Below are positions 32,602-41,440 of a stretch of 64,000 bases of DNA, one piece after another. How positions within the stretch are numbered: position 1 is the first letter of the stretch; the number at the start of each line of letters is the position of its first letter. Position numbers and translations under genes: made by a program. Under the pieces are notes generated by a model. The model was not told the DNA's origin. It did no database searches and saw only the letters and a program-made list of their open reading frames with translations. The stretch spans positions 1-64,000 of the forward strand of contig CAMPKU010000001.1 in NCBI GenBank assembly GCA_946887385.1. The letters are read 5' to 3'. The DNA is from an uncultured Gammaproteobacteria bacterium (lineage in GTDB: Bacteria; Pseudomonadota; Gammaproteobacteria; Rariloculales; Rariloculaceae).

Positions 32602-33821
32602 TGCACTCCCAGGCGGCCATAGACGCCGCGGACCCGCTCGAGATAGCGCGCCGGCGAAAACTGATCTTCGATGTGGCGGCGGGCGGCCATGCCGGCGGCT
32701 GCCACGTCACGGTCCGGCAGCGAAGCAATTTGGCGCAAGCAGGCGGCGAGCTCCGTTACCGAGCGCGACTCGAAGCTCCACCCCGATTCCCCATCCACGA
32801 TGAGCTCGGGCAGCCCGCCAATGCGCGCCACCAGCAACGGCTTGCCGAGCGCCGCGCCTTCGAGCAGCGCGAGCGGCGCGTTCTCGTACCACTCCGACGG
32901 CACGACGACGGCGCGCGCGGACGCAACCGCCGCATTGAGCTTAGCGCCCGTAAGGAAACCCAAAAAGCGCACGTCATGTCCCGCTGCCAGTGTGCGCAGC
33001 GCGGGCTCGGAGGGGCCCGTGCCGATGACATCGATTCCGACCTGTGCTTCGGCAGCCGCGCGGATGAGTGTGGCCACTCCCTTTTCGGGCGACAGCCTTC
33101 CGAAGTAGACGAACCGCGTGCCGGGCGCGTAACACGCCTGAAACGCGTCGGCAGCCACGAAATTCGGCACGTATTCGAAGCGCTCTGCCGGGAACCCCCA
33201 CTCGACGAGCTTGTTTAAATAGAAGCGGCTCGGCACCAGGAAGCGGTCGACGTTGCGCACGTAACTGCCGAGGAAGCGATGCAGGTAGCTTTCGAGCATC
33301 ACGAGCGCGGACAGCGCAAGGCTGCCTTTCATGCAGCGATTCGTGACGACCTGATACAGCCGCCCGTCGCGGCAGCGCTCGCAAACGCCGTCGTGGCTCA
33401 GCATCGAGTAGGCGGGGCAGGCGAGCTTCAAATCGTGAAGCGTCATCACGAGCGGGATACCGCGCCGGTGCACCACGCTCAGAACCGACGGCGACAAGTG
33501 GTGATAGACGTTGTGGGCGTGGCACACGTCGGGCGAGGAGCGGTCGATGAGGCGCGCTAGCTTGCGCTGCGCTTCGAACGAATAGACGGCCTTGAGCCCC
33601 TTTCGAATCTTCGCGCCGGCGCCGTCGCCGTCGCGGCCGTACTCGAGCTCGGACACGAACTCGGAGCGCTCGGCTCCGTCCACGTTCAAGCGATGATTCA
33701 TCGCGAACGGCACCACGGACCAACCGGCATCGTGCAGCACGCCGTTGTGGCGGAAGAACACGACCTCGGCGCCGCCGCGCGGGTAGTAGTAGTTGTTGAC
33801 GCTGAGCAACGTGGCAGCCAT
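32592..33821 (-). CDS. Glycosyltransferase, GT4-like
   Basis: 409 residues. It starts MAATLLSVNNYYYPRGGAEV, with the glycine-rich acceptor loop RGGAEVVFF. MTLHDLKLACPAYSMLSHDG and the cysteines CERCRDGRLYQVVTNRCMKG match a well-known GT4 subgroup of exopolysaccharide clusters in which CxxC precedes the linker. The donor motif is ENAPLALLE. It is the second gene after the promoter at 34733. A cytoplasmic enzyme of repeat-unit assembly. Confidence 0.92.
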   Translation of the reverse strand: MAATLLSVNNYYYPRGGAEVVFFRHNGVLHDAGWSVVPFAMNHRLNVDGAERSEFVSELEYGRDGDGAGAKIRKGLKAVYSFEAQRKLARLIDRSSPDVCHAHNVYHHLSPSVLSVVHRRGIPLVMTLHDLKLACPAYSMLSHDGVCERCRDGRLYQVVTNRCMKGSLALSALVMLESYLHRFLGSYVRNVDRFLVPSRFYLNKLVEWGFPAERFEYVPNFVAADAFQACYAPGTRFVYFGRLSPEKGVATLIRAAAEAQVGIDVIGTGPSEPALRTLAAGHDVRFLGFLTGAKLNAAVASARAVVVPSEWYENAPLALLEGAALGKPLLVARIGGLPELIVDGESGWSFESRSVTELAACLRQIASLPDRDVAAAGMAARRHIEDQFSPARYLERVRGVYGRLGVQWP

Positions 33822-33849
33822 CGGCGCTAGCTCTTCGCAGTGGCGCGCG

Positions 33850-34647
33850 TCAGATCTTGCGCAGCGCGATCCAGGACTTCGTCATTCCGAGCCAGCGTTC
33901 GCTCAAAATGCGAGAACCGGGAAAGAGCGCCTCCATGTGGCCGCGTGTGAGCAAGTAGTAATCCGGGGGATGCCGGGACAGCCAAAAATGACGCGTGAAG
34001 CGCAGAATCGCGACCTGAGCAGACCGTGGCAGCCACCCCACGAAGGGCAACCACGAATGAGTTTCGAGAAAGAACGATCGGGCCGGCGTTTGTACCCAGA
34101 ACGACTTCGCGATTCGCGAAAGTTCATCTGCGAACGCGCGTTGATGCGCGACAGCGAGCTCTGCGAAGACTTTGCCGCGGTGCTGCCACACTTCGCTCTT
34201 CGGCACGGTGACGTGCTCGATCACGGATGAGCAGAACACGACGTCGAAATAGCCGTCGGAGAAAGGCAGTTTGCCGTCTTGGGACAGCAAGGCGGTGCGA
34301 TGGCCATAGGCTTTGGCGCGCTCCAAAGCCCTTTCGTTTACATCGGCCACGTAAATGTTCTCCGGTCGAACCGGCGAGTCTTCGAGCACCATGCGAATAT
34401 GTTCGCCGTCGCCCCCGCCGAGATCGAGCACTCGGGCGTTCTCGCTCAATTGAAATTCCGCGCGAAACCGCTTTGCACGCCGTGCGCGAAACGCGCGGGA
34501 CCACGCAAACGCGATGTTGCGAATCGCGTGTCTCAAGGACGCCTTTGGCGTCGAGGCAGCAGCCGGCGTGACGCTCGGTTCGGGAGACTGAAGGCGCACG
34601 CCACCGTCCCAGCGGGGCTTTTCGACCTGCAGCGGATTGTGGTTCAT
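33850..34647 (-). CDS. SAM-dependent methyltransferase, class I
   Basis: 265 residues. Motif I is VLDLGGGDGEHIRMVL, followed by NIYVADVNERALERA and LPFSDGYFDVVFCSSVIEHV, the standard Methyltransf_11 series. The C-terminal PARSFFLETHSWLPFVGWLP resembles methylases linked to glycan assembly. The ATG at 34647 is the first plausible one after the sigma-54 type promoter. It begins a six-gene operon that runs to the flippase. Target, O- or C-methyl on a sugar, unknown. Confidence 0.85.
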   Translation of the reverse strand: MNHNPLQVEKPRWDGGVRLQSPEPSVTPAAASTPKASLRHAIRNIAFAWSRAFRARRAKRFRAEFQLSENARVLDLGGGDGEHIRMVLEDSPVRPENIYVADVNERALERAKAYGHRTALLSQDGKLPFSDGYFDVVFCSSVIEHVTVPKSEVWQHRGKVFAELAVAHQRAFADELSRIAKSFWVQTPARSFFLETHSWLPFVGWLPRSAQVAILRFTRHFWLSRHPPDYYLLTRGHMEALFPGSRILSERWLGMTKSWIALRKI

Positions 34648-34732
34648 GTTTGTGCTCGGCCGCTTCGGCCGTACTTGCGTTGTTTTCCGTCCACAGCCAC
34701 CCCTCGAAGCCATAGGCTCACCCGAAGGTAAA

Positions 34733-34748
34733 AGCACGATCTGTGCCA
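34733..34748 (-). promoter_or_regulatory. Sigma-54 (-24/-12) promoter
   Basis: On the minus strand TGGCACAGATCGTGCT, consensus -24 box and GTGC in the -12 box, 86 bases before the methyltransferase. It splits the long minus-strand gene series into two operons. Confidence 0.65.
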
Positions 34749-34811
34749 AGCACGGCGGATGGGGTTGCTTGCGCCCACCGTATGCGGAGGCGTCATGTGA
34801 AGAACCATGGT

Positions 34812-36164
34812 TCAGGCTTTGACCGCCGCGCGCGGCTCGGTGGTTGCAAGCCTCCAACTTGGCGGCGCTTGCGGGACGCGCTTGCGTGCGCTTTGCCGGA
34901 CGACCACGGCGCGGCTCGCTACGACGCCCGAGAAGTACCAGAAGAGATACCCGAAGTCGTTCATAGAGAACACGCTCTTATAGATGAGCCCGAACGTCAT
35001 GATGATCATGGCCACGGTCCAGAGCTGGCCGATCGGTGCCGCAGAGTCGTTGGAGCGCGCCAGCGTCAGCGAATCGCGCGTCACGAGATAGAACAGGTAC
35101 AAATACGCGAGGAGCCCCACGACACCGATTTCCCACAGAAACTGTGTGACTTGGGTTTGTCCGACGCCTAACCGCACGAAGTACTCGGAGTATCTGCCCG
35201 CGAACTCGGGCAGAAACGACTCCGATACGTTGCCGGCGCCATAGCCGAAGGCGAGCTTCAATGGGTCTTGGCTTGTGTGCTCGAGCGCGATCTCGATACT
35301 GTCGAAGCGGCCCACGTACGGCTGTTCCGTGTTCGCGGCACCTGTGTAAAGGTATTGCCACAACGTGTCTTGGTTCGTGAAGTACTCGCTGATCGGGCCG
35401 CCGTACTCGCGATACTGGATCAAGTAGTTGTAGCCCAAGACGAACGCGGTCACGGCGAGGAACCCGACGCCGGCGAGCGGGCCGAGCCTGCGTAACAGTC
35501 GCCGCTTGCCGGGCATCAGCAAGGCGGGCACGATCAGGGCGACGGGCAATAGCAGCAAGGTGGCCTTCGTCTCGTTGATGGTGGTAGGCAGGAACAACCA
35601 GGCGCAGAGCACCACCAAGCCCCCGATCCTCAAGCGGCCGCGCAAGTAGAACACCACTGCGCCGGCGATCGTGGCCACCATGAACATGCTCATCGCGCTC
35701 GAAGTTGTGAGCGTGCCCTTCACCGGGTCGCCGGTATGCATGGCATCCGCGAACTCGACGAACCGCTGGTATACCGCGAGCGGCGTTTGCAGGAGCGCCA
35801 GTACGAGCAGCAGCATGAGTTGCGTGCGCAGCTGCTGCGGCGTGAATCGGTGCACCGCCGGCAGCAGGAAGAACGGCAGGAACTTGAGGTAGGAGCGCGT
35901 GCCCGCGAGCATTGCCCCGTCGGATACCTCTTGCACCATGAAGCCGAACACGACCGTGAACAGCAATGCCGCGAAAAACAGGCCGTAGCGCCAATCGAAA
36001 TCGACGCGGAAGCCGCCCATGAGGCGCGCGAGCACGACGAACATCGCCACGCCCGACAGTAGCTCGGGGATCAGGATGGCGTAGGGGTGCAGCAAACCGC
36101 GCGATTCGATCAGGTATTCGACCGCCAAGATCTGAATTAACAGCGCAATGACGAGGCCGTGCAT
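34812..36164 (-). CDS. Wzy-like polysaccharide polymerase (O-antigen ligase/polymerase family)
   Basis: 450 residues with about 11 hydrophobic segments and one long periplasmic loop (about residues 245-330) containing YREYGGPISEYFTNQDTLWQ and FGYGAGNVSESFLPEFAG, the pattern of Wzy/O-antigen-ligase-type enzymes. The C-terminus is basic and cytoplasmic (VVVRQSARKRVPQ). Together with the flippase, GumC-like and Wza-like proteins it completes a Wzx/Wzy pathway. It follows the GT4 gene at 36180 by 15 bases. The sequence class is variable, so the call rests on topology and context. Confidence 0.78.
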   Translation of the reverse strand: MHGLVIALLIQILAVEYLIESRGLLHPYAILIPELLSGVAMFVVLARLMGGFRVDFDWRYGLFFAALLFTVVFGFMVQEVSDGAMLAGTRSYLKFLPFFLLPAVHRFTPQQLRTQLMLLLVLALLQTPLAVYQRFVEFADAMHTGDPVKGTLTTSSAMSMFMVATIAGAVVFYLRGRLRIGGLVVLCAWLFLPTTINETKATLLLLPVALIVPALLMPGKRRLLRRLGPLAGVGFLAVTAFVLGYNYLIQYREYGGPISEYFTNQDTLWQYLYTGAANTEQPYVGRFDSIEIALEHTSQDPLKLAFGYGAGNVSESFLPEFAGRYSEYFVRLGVGQTQVTQFLWEIGVVGLLAYLYLFYLVTRDSLTLARSNDSAAPIGQLWTVAMIIMTFGLIYKSVFSMNDFGYLFWYFSGVVASRAVVVRQSARKRVPQAPPSWRLATTEPRAAVKA

Positions 36165-36179
36165 CGTCTATCCCTGAGT

Positions 36180-37472
36180 CTAAACGCGCGCGAATAGGCG
36201 CGACTTCGGCGATTTGGGGGTTTCTTGGAGGTGCTGACGGTAGCGGCCGGCGACGAGCTCCACCATGGCCCAGTGTGTACGGTGCTCGGCCACATAGCGC
36301 CGGCCCGCCGCGCCCATGCTCGCGCGTCGCGCCGGATCGCGGAGCAGCTCCACGATCGCCGCGGCGAACTCGCGTTCGTCCCAGCCGCAAACGATGCCTG
36401 CGCCGCTCTGCTCGAGAACGTCTGCTTGCTCAGGATGGTCGTTCGCAACCACGGGCTTGCCGAGCGCCATGTACTCGATGAGCTTCGTGGGCGACGTAGA
36501 CTTCAAGATCGGCACGGGCAAGTAGGGCGATACGCACAGCGCGGCGCGGCGCACTTCGAGCCAAGCGTCGGCCATCGGCAGCCAGCCCGTGATCGTGACG
36601 CTGTCGATGACGCCCAAACGCTGCGCTTCGCGTCGCAGCAGGGCTTCGTCGTCGGGCATCCAGCCGCCGCCGACGAACGTGAGCCGCGCTTGCGGAATTG
36701 CGGCGACGACCAAAGCGTGCGCGCGCACGAGAAAGTCGAGCTGCCGCTCTCGCAGCAACGTTCCCAGGTAAACCACGGTCGGAGACCCGTCCTCTGTCGG
36801 AGAACCGTCCGCGGCGCTTTCAGTGTCAAAAGCACCGTCGAGATCGCGCAGATTCAGCGAGCTTGGCACCGCGGTCATGCGGTCGAACGGAATGCCCTCG
36901 CGCGCCACGTCGCGGCGCATTTGCTCGCTCTGAACGAAGACGTGCGTGCACGCCGGCATGATGATGCGGTAAAGCAGAAAGCGCTGGAGCGCCCCGCGCA
37001 GCCGGTAGAGCAGCCCGAACCGCGCAACGCCGTTGCGCGCTGCGTATAACGCGGCTTCGCCGTGAGGATAGGCGAGCCAATAGAACGCCGGCACGCCGTA
37101 CAACCGTGCCGCGATCAACGCCAGCAGTGCGCCAAAATACTTGTCCTTGATCTGCACGAGGGAATAGCGGCGTCGCTTCAGGAGACCGAACACGCGGAAG
37201 TCGTTGCGGAGGTCGGCGAGGTGGCGGCGCAGGCTTGCCAGCCGGCCGGAGCCCAAGTTCGTGGCCGCGACATAAGCCGTGCCGCCCTTGAAGGGCTGCT
37301 CGCCGGTCGTGCTCGTCGGCTCTGCGGCTTGAATGAGCCAGTCGATGCGGTGGCCCCAAGCGGCTAGGCCCTCGGCAAAGACCGCCTTGGCCGCAGGCCG
37401 GAACGGTGGGAACAAGTCCGACGTGACGAACAGGATGTCGAGCTTGTCGTCGGTGCGATTGTCGTCAAGCAT
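36180..37472 (-). CDS. Glycosyltransferase, GT4-like
   Basis: 430 residues. The N-terminal Rossmann half starts DILFVTSDLFPPFRPAAKAV; the linker region is TAVPSSLNLRDLDG; VVYLGTLLRERQLDFLVRAH and TSPTKLIEYMALGKPVVAND form the donor domain. This subgroup has TKLxEYxAxGKPV in place of a strict EX7E. The repeated acidic stretch DGSPTEDGSPT before the donor domain is a short local duplication. The ATG overlaps the upstream sulfotransferase stop by 8 bases. Confidence 0.9.
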   Translation of the reverse strand: MLDDNRTDDKLDILFVTSDLFPPFRPAAKAVFAEGLAAWGHRIDWLIQAAEPTSTTGEQPFKGGTAYVAATNLGSGRLASLRRHLADLRNDFRVFGLLKRRRYSLVQIKDKYFGALLALIAARLYGVPAFYWLAYPHGEAALYAARNGVARFGLLYRLRGALQRFLLYRIIMPACTHVFVQSEQMRRDVAREGIPFDRMTAVPSSLNLRDLDGAFDTESAADGSPTEDGSPTVVYLGTLLRERQLDFLVRAHALVVAAIPQARLTFVGGGWMPDDEALLRREAQRLGVIDSVTITGWLPMADAWLEVRRAALCVSPYLPVPILKSTSPTKLIEYMALGKPVVANDHPEQADVLEQSGAGIVCGWDEREFAAAIVELLRDPARRASMGAAGRRYVAEHRTHWAMVELVAGRYRQHLQETPKSPKSRLFARV

Positions 37473-38319
37473 GGTCGGCGCTCAACGTGGCGGCGAGGCG
37501 GGCGTGCCGGTACGCCGGCGACGCAAGCTCGTCGATCACCATGGCTTCCCAGCTCGCGAGCGCGCCCTTACGCACGCTCTTTCCATGCAAATGACGCAGC
37601 AGCGCGGTGTCGCAGTCCACCGACGCGAACCGGCATAACGCTGGCAGCAGGCGCTCGCGATTCCGCGCGAGCTCGTCGTAGTCGACGATGGCTACACGGG
37701 AGCCGAGGCGCTGCTTGAGCTCGAGCGTTTGCCGGATGCTAGCCACATACGCGGCACAGGCTCTCTCGAGGCGGGAAGCCGCGTGGCCTTCCGCCGACTT
37801 GCCCGCAAGCCCCAACGCCGTGCGACGCGGAAGCTGCTTCTGGCGATTGCCGAGCAACGAGTGAACGGCCGCCCGCGGCTCGCGCACGATCCAGACGAGC
37901 CTAAAACCCTCGTGCTCGAAGTACTCGTGCCAACGCTCGCGAAGATAGGTTGTTTGGAAGCAGTGCCGAGCTAGGGACTGCCGGCTCCGCAGGCCGGCCA
38001 ACAACAAAGCTCCATCGAGCTCGTCGTCGTGTCCCCACGAAGAGTCGGCAAAGCACGACAGGCGTTTGAACAGGCGTGTGACGGCCGTCGTTGCAGACCA
38101 GTCGCAACCCGCGATAAGGAGAGCATTAGGGAACTCGTCCAGGCGGTCGAGCAGCGGCCGGTCGGCCATTGCGGCAGAAAACGCGGCCCATGACGTGATG
38201 TCGTGGCCGCCGCGAGCGTGAACGAGCGAGGAAAAATGGGCCCGGCGCTTGTGCCGAGCCAATCGAAATGATGCGTCGGCAGCAATGGTTACCACGCCTA
38301 GACCCCGTTTTGAATCCAA
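37465..38319 (-). CDS. Sulfotransferase-like protein with altered PAPS loop
   Basis: 284 residues, a paralogue of the protein at 6213-7031 with matching DDELDGALLLAGL, HCFQTTYLRERWHEYFEHEG and WIVREPRAAVHSLL. The first PAPS loop reads IAGCDWSATTAVTRLF, with WSATT in place of the usual RSGTT, so cofactor binding may be changed or lost. The start is uncertain: a TTG at 38319 gives the longest form; a GTG at 38295 (after GGGG) is more likely. First gene of a three-gene operon leading into Wzy. Confidence 0.78.
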   Translation of the reverse strand: MDSKRGLGVVTIAADASFRLARHKRRAHFSSLVHARGGHDITSWAAFSAAMADRPLLDRLDEFPNALLIAGCDWSATTAVTRLFKRLSCFADSSWGHDDELDGALLLAGLRSRQSLARHCFQTTYLRERWHEYFEHEGFRLVWIVREPRAAVHSLLGNRQKQLPRRTALGLAGKSAEGHAASRLERACAAYVASIRQTLELKQRLGSRVAIVDYDELARNRERLLPALCRFASVDCDTALLRHLHGKSVRKGALASWEAMVIDELASPAYRHARLAATLSADHA

Positions 38320-38327
38320 TCGGACGA

Positions 38328-38343
38328 TGCAAGTCCCATGCCG
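38328..38343 (-). promoter_or_regulatory. Sigma-54-like promoter, one -24 mismatch
   Basis: On the minus strand CGGCATGGGACTTGCA: correct GG-N10-GC spacing and a perfect TTGCA box, first base of the -24 box C for T. It is 9 or 33 bases before the two possible sulfotransferase starts; the second fits better and supports the GTG at 38295. Confidence 0.55.
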
Positions 38344-38406
38344 TAGGGCTCATTCGACCACTGACTTGTCGCGGTCACGCGACGTTTTGAGGGGGAGCCG
38401 CCGATT

Positions 38407-38422
38407 TGGCAGGCTGCGCGCA
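38407..38422 (+). promoter_or_regulatory. Weak sigma-54-like promoter
   Basis: TGGCAGGCTGCGCGCA has the -24 box and correct spacing but GCGC in the -12 position; 27 bases before the beta-helix protein start. Confidence 0.35.
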
Positions 38423-38448
38423 GTTTTTGGGTACAGTAGGAGACCTGC

Positions 38449-39936
38449 ATGCATCTAGACCTAAAAAGAATCTTACCGATGCTAGCCCTCGCGTGGGCCG
38501 GCACGGGCGAGGCTGCAACCTATTACGTTCGCAACGGCGGCAATGATTCCGCCGATGGGCGTTCGCATGCCACGGCTTGGGCTTCGCTGAATAAGGTCAA
38601 CAACTTTGCATTCGCGGCGGCCGACGCCGTGCTGTTGCACGAAGGAGATCGTTTTGTCGGCAAAGTGACTGTGGATTGGGCCGGAAACTCGTCGGCGCGC
38701 TCCGTGCTCGGCGCCTACTATTTCGACGGCTCGAAGGCGGTGCGCGGCTATCGCAGCTCGCGGCCGATCATCGACGGCGAAGATCGGTTGCCCTCCGGTC
38801 ACTACGACTCGCTCGTGGTTGTGAAGTCGAACCGCGTTCGCGTCGAGAACCTGCGCGTGGAGGACTCCGAAGGCCGAGCCATCCAAACGGTCGACGCCGA
38901 CGATGTCGAGATCGTGGGCAACACCGTTCACAATACCTACAACGCCGGCATTCACTTCTTGCGATCCACGGGTTCCCGTGTCGAAGACAACTTCGTCACG
39001 GGGCAGGGCGTGGGCAATCGTGAGGACGGCGCGCCGTGGGGTTCTTCGATCGAGGTTGTCGCGAGCAACGGCGTTGTCGTTCGCAACAACACCGTGAGCG
39101 AGGTGTACGGCGAGGGCATCAACGCCCACAGCGGCTCGACGAACACGTTGATCGAGCGCAACTACGTGTTCGGCGTGCGCGCGGTCGGTATCTATGCCGA
39201 CTCGGCGTTCGATACGATCATCCGTCGCAACATCGTGCTCGGCACCGCGAACAGTAGTTGGTGGCGGCAGTCTTCTGCGGTCGGTGCCGGCATCGCGTTG
39301 AACAACGAGCTCTACCACTATCCGGTAGGGGGCGGAACGCTGAGCACGGACGTGCAGGTGCGGCGCACGAAAATCTACAACAACCTCGTTGCGTACACGG
39401 GCTCGGGCCTTGCGATCTGGGGCGCATTGTCGAACTCGTCGTTCGACGGCACGTTGATCTTCAACAACACGTTCGTGGACAACAACATTCAAGTCAATAT
39501 GTCGTCGAAACCGAAGCCAGGTGCGAAGTTCGTCAACAACATTTTGTTGTCGTTGAGCAGCGGCACTCGCGACGTCGAGGGTACGGCGTTGGGCGGCATG
39601 ACAGCCCGCAACAACTATTTCAGCCAGGGCAATCCGGGCGGCGACTACGTGCATGTCGGTAATCGCTTCACGGGCTTGCGGATCGCCAAGATGTCGGGTT
39701 GGAGGGCTGTTACGAGCCTCGATCAGATCTCGTGGCGCGATTTCGTCGTTGCGAGCGGTTCGCCGGTCATCGGCGCGGGTGACGACGAGCCTCGCCGCAT
39801 GTCCGATGCGACGAACGATTTTTCGTTCGACTACAACAAGGCCGAGCACGGGTCGCCGATGGACATGGGCGGGCTCACCTTCGCGACGCCGGTCTCCACA
39901 AGGCCCATGGCGCCGACCGCGTTGTCGGGCTCTTGA
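38449..39936 (+). CDS. Secreted right-handed beta-helix protein (lyase/epimerase-like)
   Basis: 495 residues with a signal peptide (about 1-22, cleavage near GEA|AT). The rest contains repeated short beta-strand turns such as VEIVGNTVHNTYNAGIHFL, VVVRNNTVSEVYGEGINAH, IIRRNIVLG and LIFNNTFVDNN, the NosD/pectate-lyase type helix repeats. Such proteins cleave or epimerise uronate-containing polysaccharides, so this may trim or modify the exported polymer. TAGGAG lies 7 bases before the ATG. It lacks a C-terminal sorting motif. It ends in front of a strong bidirectional terminator. Confidence 0.85.
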   Translation: MHLDLKRILPMLALAWAGTGEAATYYVRNGGNDSADGRSHATAWASLNKVNNFAFAAADAVLLHEGDRFVGKVTVDWAGNSSARSVLGAYYFDGSKAVRGYRSSRPIIDGEDRLPSGHYDSLVVVKSNRVRVENLRVEDSEGRAIQTVDADDVEIVGNTVHNTYNAGIHFLRSTGSRVEDNFVTGQGVGNREDGAPWGSSIEVVASNGVVVRNNTVSEVYGEGINAHSGSTNTLIERNYVFGVRAVGIYADSAFDTIIRRNIVLGTANSSWWRQSSAVGAGIALNNELYHYPVGGGTLSTDVQVRRTKIYNNLVAYTGSGLAIWGALSNSSFDGTLIFNNTFVDNNIQVNMSSKPKPGAKFVNNILLSLSSGTRDVEGTALGGMTARNNYFSQGNPGGDYVHVGNRFTGLRIAKMSGWRAVTSLDQISWRDFVVASGSPVIGAGDDEPRRMSDATNDFSFDYNKAEHGSPMDMGGLTFATPVSTRPMAPTALSGS

Positions 39937-40000
39937 GCAAGCGGATCGCGGAGCCGCTCTCGCGGCGGCTCGAGCTTTAGCGATCGCGTTCCGAAAAAGG

Positions 40001-40032
40001 TGCTCGCCGGCTGCAACGCCGGCGAGCATTTT
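40001..40032. terminator. Bidirectional rho-independent terminator
   Basis: A perfect 11-bp stem (TGCTCGCCGGC, 40001-40011, and its complement, 40018-40028) with a 6-base loop, followed by TTTT on the plus strand and preceded by AAAAAGG, which gives a T-run in the opposite direction. It lies between the convergent beta-helix and methyltransferase genes. Confidence 0.85.
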
Positions 40033-40111
40033 CGCGTCTGGCGCCGTTCCTTTCTTCGGCGCGTTCGGTGCGCCGGAAGCGATGGTCTGCGGATGGCTCA
40101 CGAGGCGCTGG

Positions 40112-41197
40112 CTATAACACCGGCTTGCGAATCGCGACCGACAGATAGGGCACCAAAGCGGCCCCGTCGACCACACTAGCCGCGATCTTGAGCGGCGCAG
40201 CCATGGAGCGCTTGAGCGTCCCGCGCCAGCCGCTGCCGCTGCCACTGCCGCCGGCAGCGTAGCCGCGGATCCACAAGTCCAGCGCCCCTTTCACGCCAAG
40301 GCGGCGAGGCTCGAGCACGATCGGCTCACCTTCGTCGCACGGAAGCAGGCGCACGATCTCCTTTACGGTGGCGCCGCGAATGCCGTCGCGCCGCATCTCG
40401 TCCCACGTGGCGTTGCGGCGCACGCGCTTCGACCAGCGCCGCGCGTACGCTTCCGCGAGCCGATCGGGCAAATAATTGATGAACGGCAGGCCGGTGGTGT
40501 GAGTTTCCACGGGGAACCACCGAGCCGGCGTTTCGTCGATCAGCATGACGCCGCCGGGAGCGAGCAAACGCCACAGCGACGGCAACAGCGTCGCGCGCTC
40601 GGCAGGCAGCAGGTGCTCGAAGACGGCGCTCAGCACAACGGCGCGGAACGGCCCGATGCCGTCCGGCATTCGCCCGCCGCTCGGCGAGAGCAAGAACTTC
40701 GCGTGGCTCAGGTTATAGAACTGGGCACGCGCGCGCGCCACCTCGAGATTCGTGGCCCGCAGCTCCACGCCGGTGATGCGGCTCGCCGCAAGCAACTGCG
40801 CCAGAATGACGGTGGATGAGCCGGCGCCGCAGCCGAAATCGAGCACATCGGAGCCCACGAGCTCGTTCGGATCGATATGCGCCGTAACCGTGAGCTCGAG
40901 GTGCGGTCGAAGGTAAGTTGGATCCTCATCCCGCATGATCTCGTCACACAAGGACGCGGCCCCTTTGGCGTTCAGGATGCGCCGCACCAACTCATCGGAA
41001 TAGGCGGTGTCCCACGTAGCGCGGCGAACGTACGCGCCGTTGCGCAGTGCCTCGACCAAAAGCCGGCGTTTGCCGTTGCCGAGAGGCGTCAGCGATATGC
41101 GGTAATTGCGCCACGAAATCTGCGTCGCTCGCAGGTCACTGGCCGCGCGTGGGCGATCGAAGCTCGCGGCACTCGCCGTGCTGTTAGCTAAATCCAC
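40112..41197 (-). CDS. SAM-dependent methyltransferase, class I
   Basis: About 361 residues. SAM motif I is VLDFGCGAGSSTVILAQLL, followed by ITGVELRATNLEVARA, FRAVVLSAVFEHLLP and LAPGGVMLIDETP. An N-terminal domain of about 120 residues precedes it. The open frame extends up to an ATG at 41479, but that would bury two sigma-54-like elements. GGGGAG eight bases before the GTG at 41197, together with the upstream element at 41255, favours the shorter form. A Gly-Ser-rich run (AAGGSGSGSGW) lies near the C-terminus. Probably a methylase of the glycan or of its carrier. Confidence 0.75.
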   Translation of the reverse strand: MDLANSTASAASFDRPRAASDLRATQISWRNYRISLTPLGNGKRRLLVEALRNGAYVRRATWDTAYSDELVRRILNAKGAASLCDEIMRDEDPTYLRPHLELTVTAHIDPNELVGSDVLDFGCGAGSSTVILAQLLAASRITGVELRATNLEVARARAQFYNLSHAKFLLSPSGGRMPDGIGPFRAVVLSAVFEHLLPAERATLLPSLWRLLAPGGVMLIDETPARWFPVETHTTGLPFINYLPDRLAEAYARRWSKRVRRNATWDEMRRDGIRGATVKEIVRLLPCDEGEPIVLEPRRLGVKGALDLWIRGYAAGGSGSGSGWRGTLKRSMAAPLKIAASVVDGAALVPYLSVAIRKPVL

Positions 41198-41254
41198 CTG
41201 AACGACTCCCCGGCCGGATCGGCCGTTCCCCCGTCTCGCGTTGAAACGCGGGAA

Positions 41255-41270
41255 TGCAAGTTTCAGTCCA
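41255..41270 (-). promoter_or_regulatory. Sigma-54-like promoter for the methyltransferase
   Basis: On the minus strand TGGACTGAAACTTGCA: GG-N10-GC spacing and a perfect TTGCA box, but TGGACT instead of TGGCAC. It is 58 bases before the GTG at 41197. Confidence 0.42.
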
Positions 41271-41424
41271 CGAATGAAATATCGGAGCACGTCGCGGGGC
41301 TGTCCGCTGCACTCAGCCAATTTGTGAGAGCTTTCCAAAAATTGCTCGCTAGCTGTGGCGCGCGCGAGCCCGCGCGCACCTAGCGCCGCCACGGCTTCTC
41401 GCGCGGTCGTCGCGTTCTTGCCAC

Positions 41425-41440
41425 TGGCACATCGCTTGCA
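41425..41440 (+). promoter_or_regulatory. Sigma-54 (-24/-12) promoter
   Basis: TGGCACATCGCTTGCA, a perfect match in both boxes, 65 bases before the GTG of the initiating sugar-transferase gene. Confidence 0.82.

Noticed and set aside
38449..39936. PEP-CTERM/exosortase sorting signal on the beta-helix protein.
   Set aside because: The C-terminus ends in PMAPTALSGS without a PEP motif, helix and basic tail; no exosortase gene is in the window.
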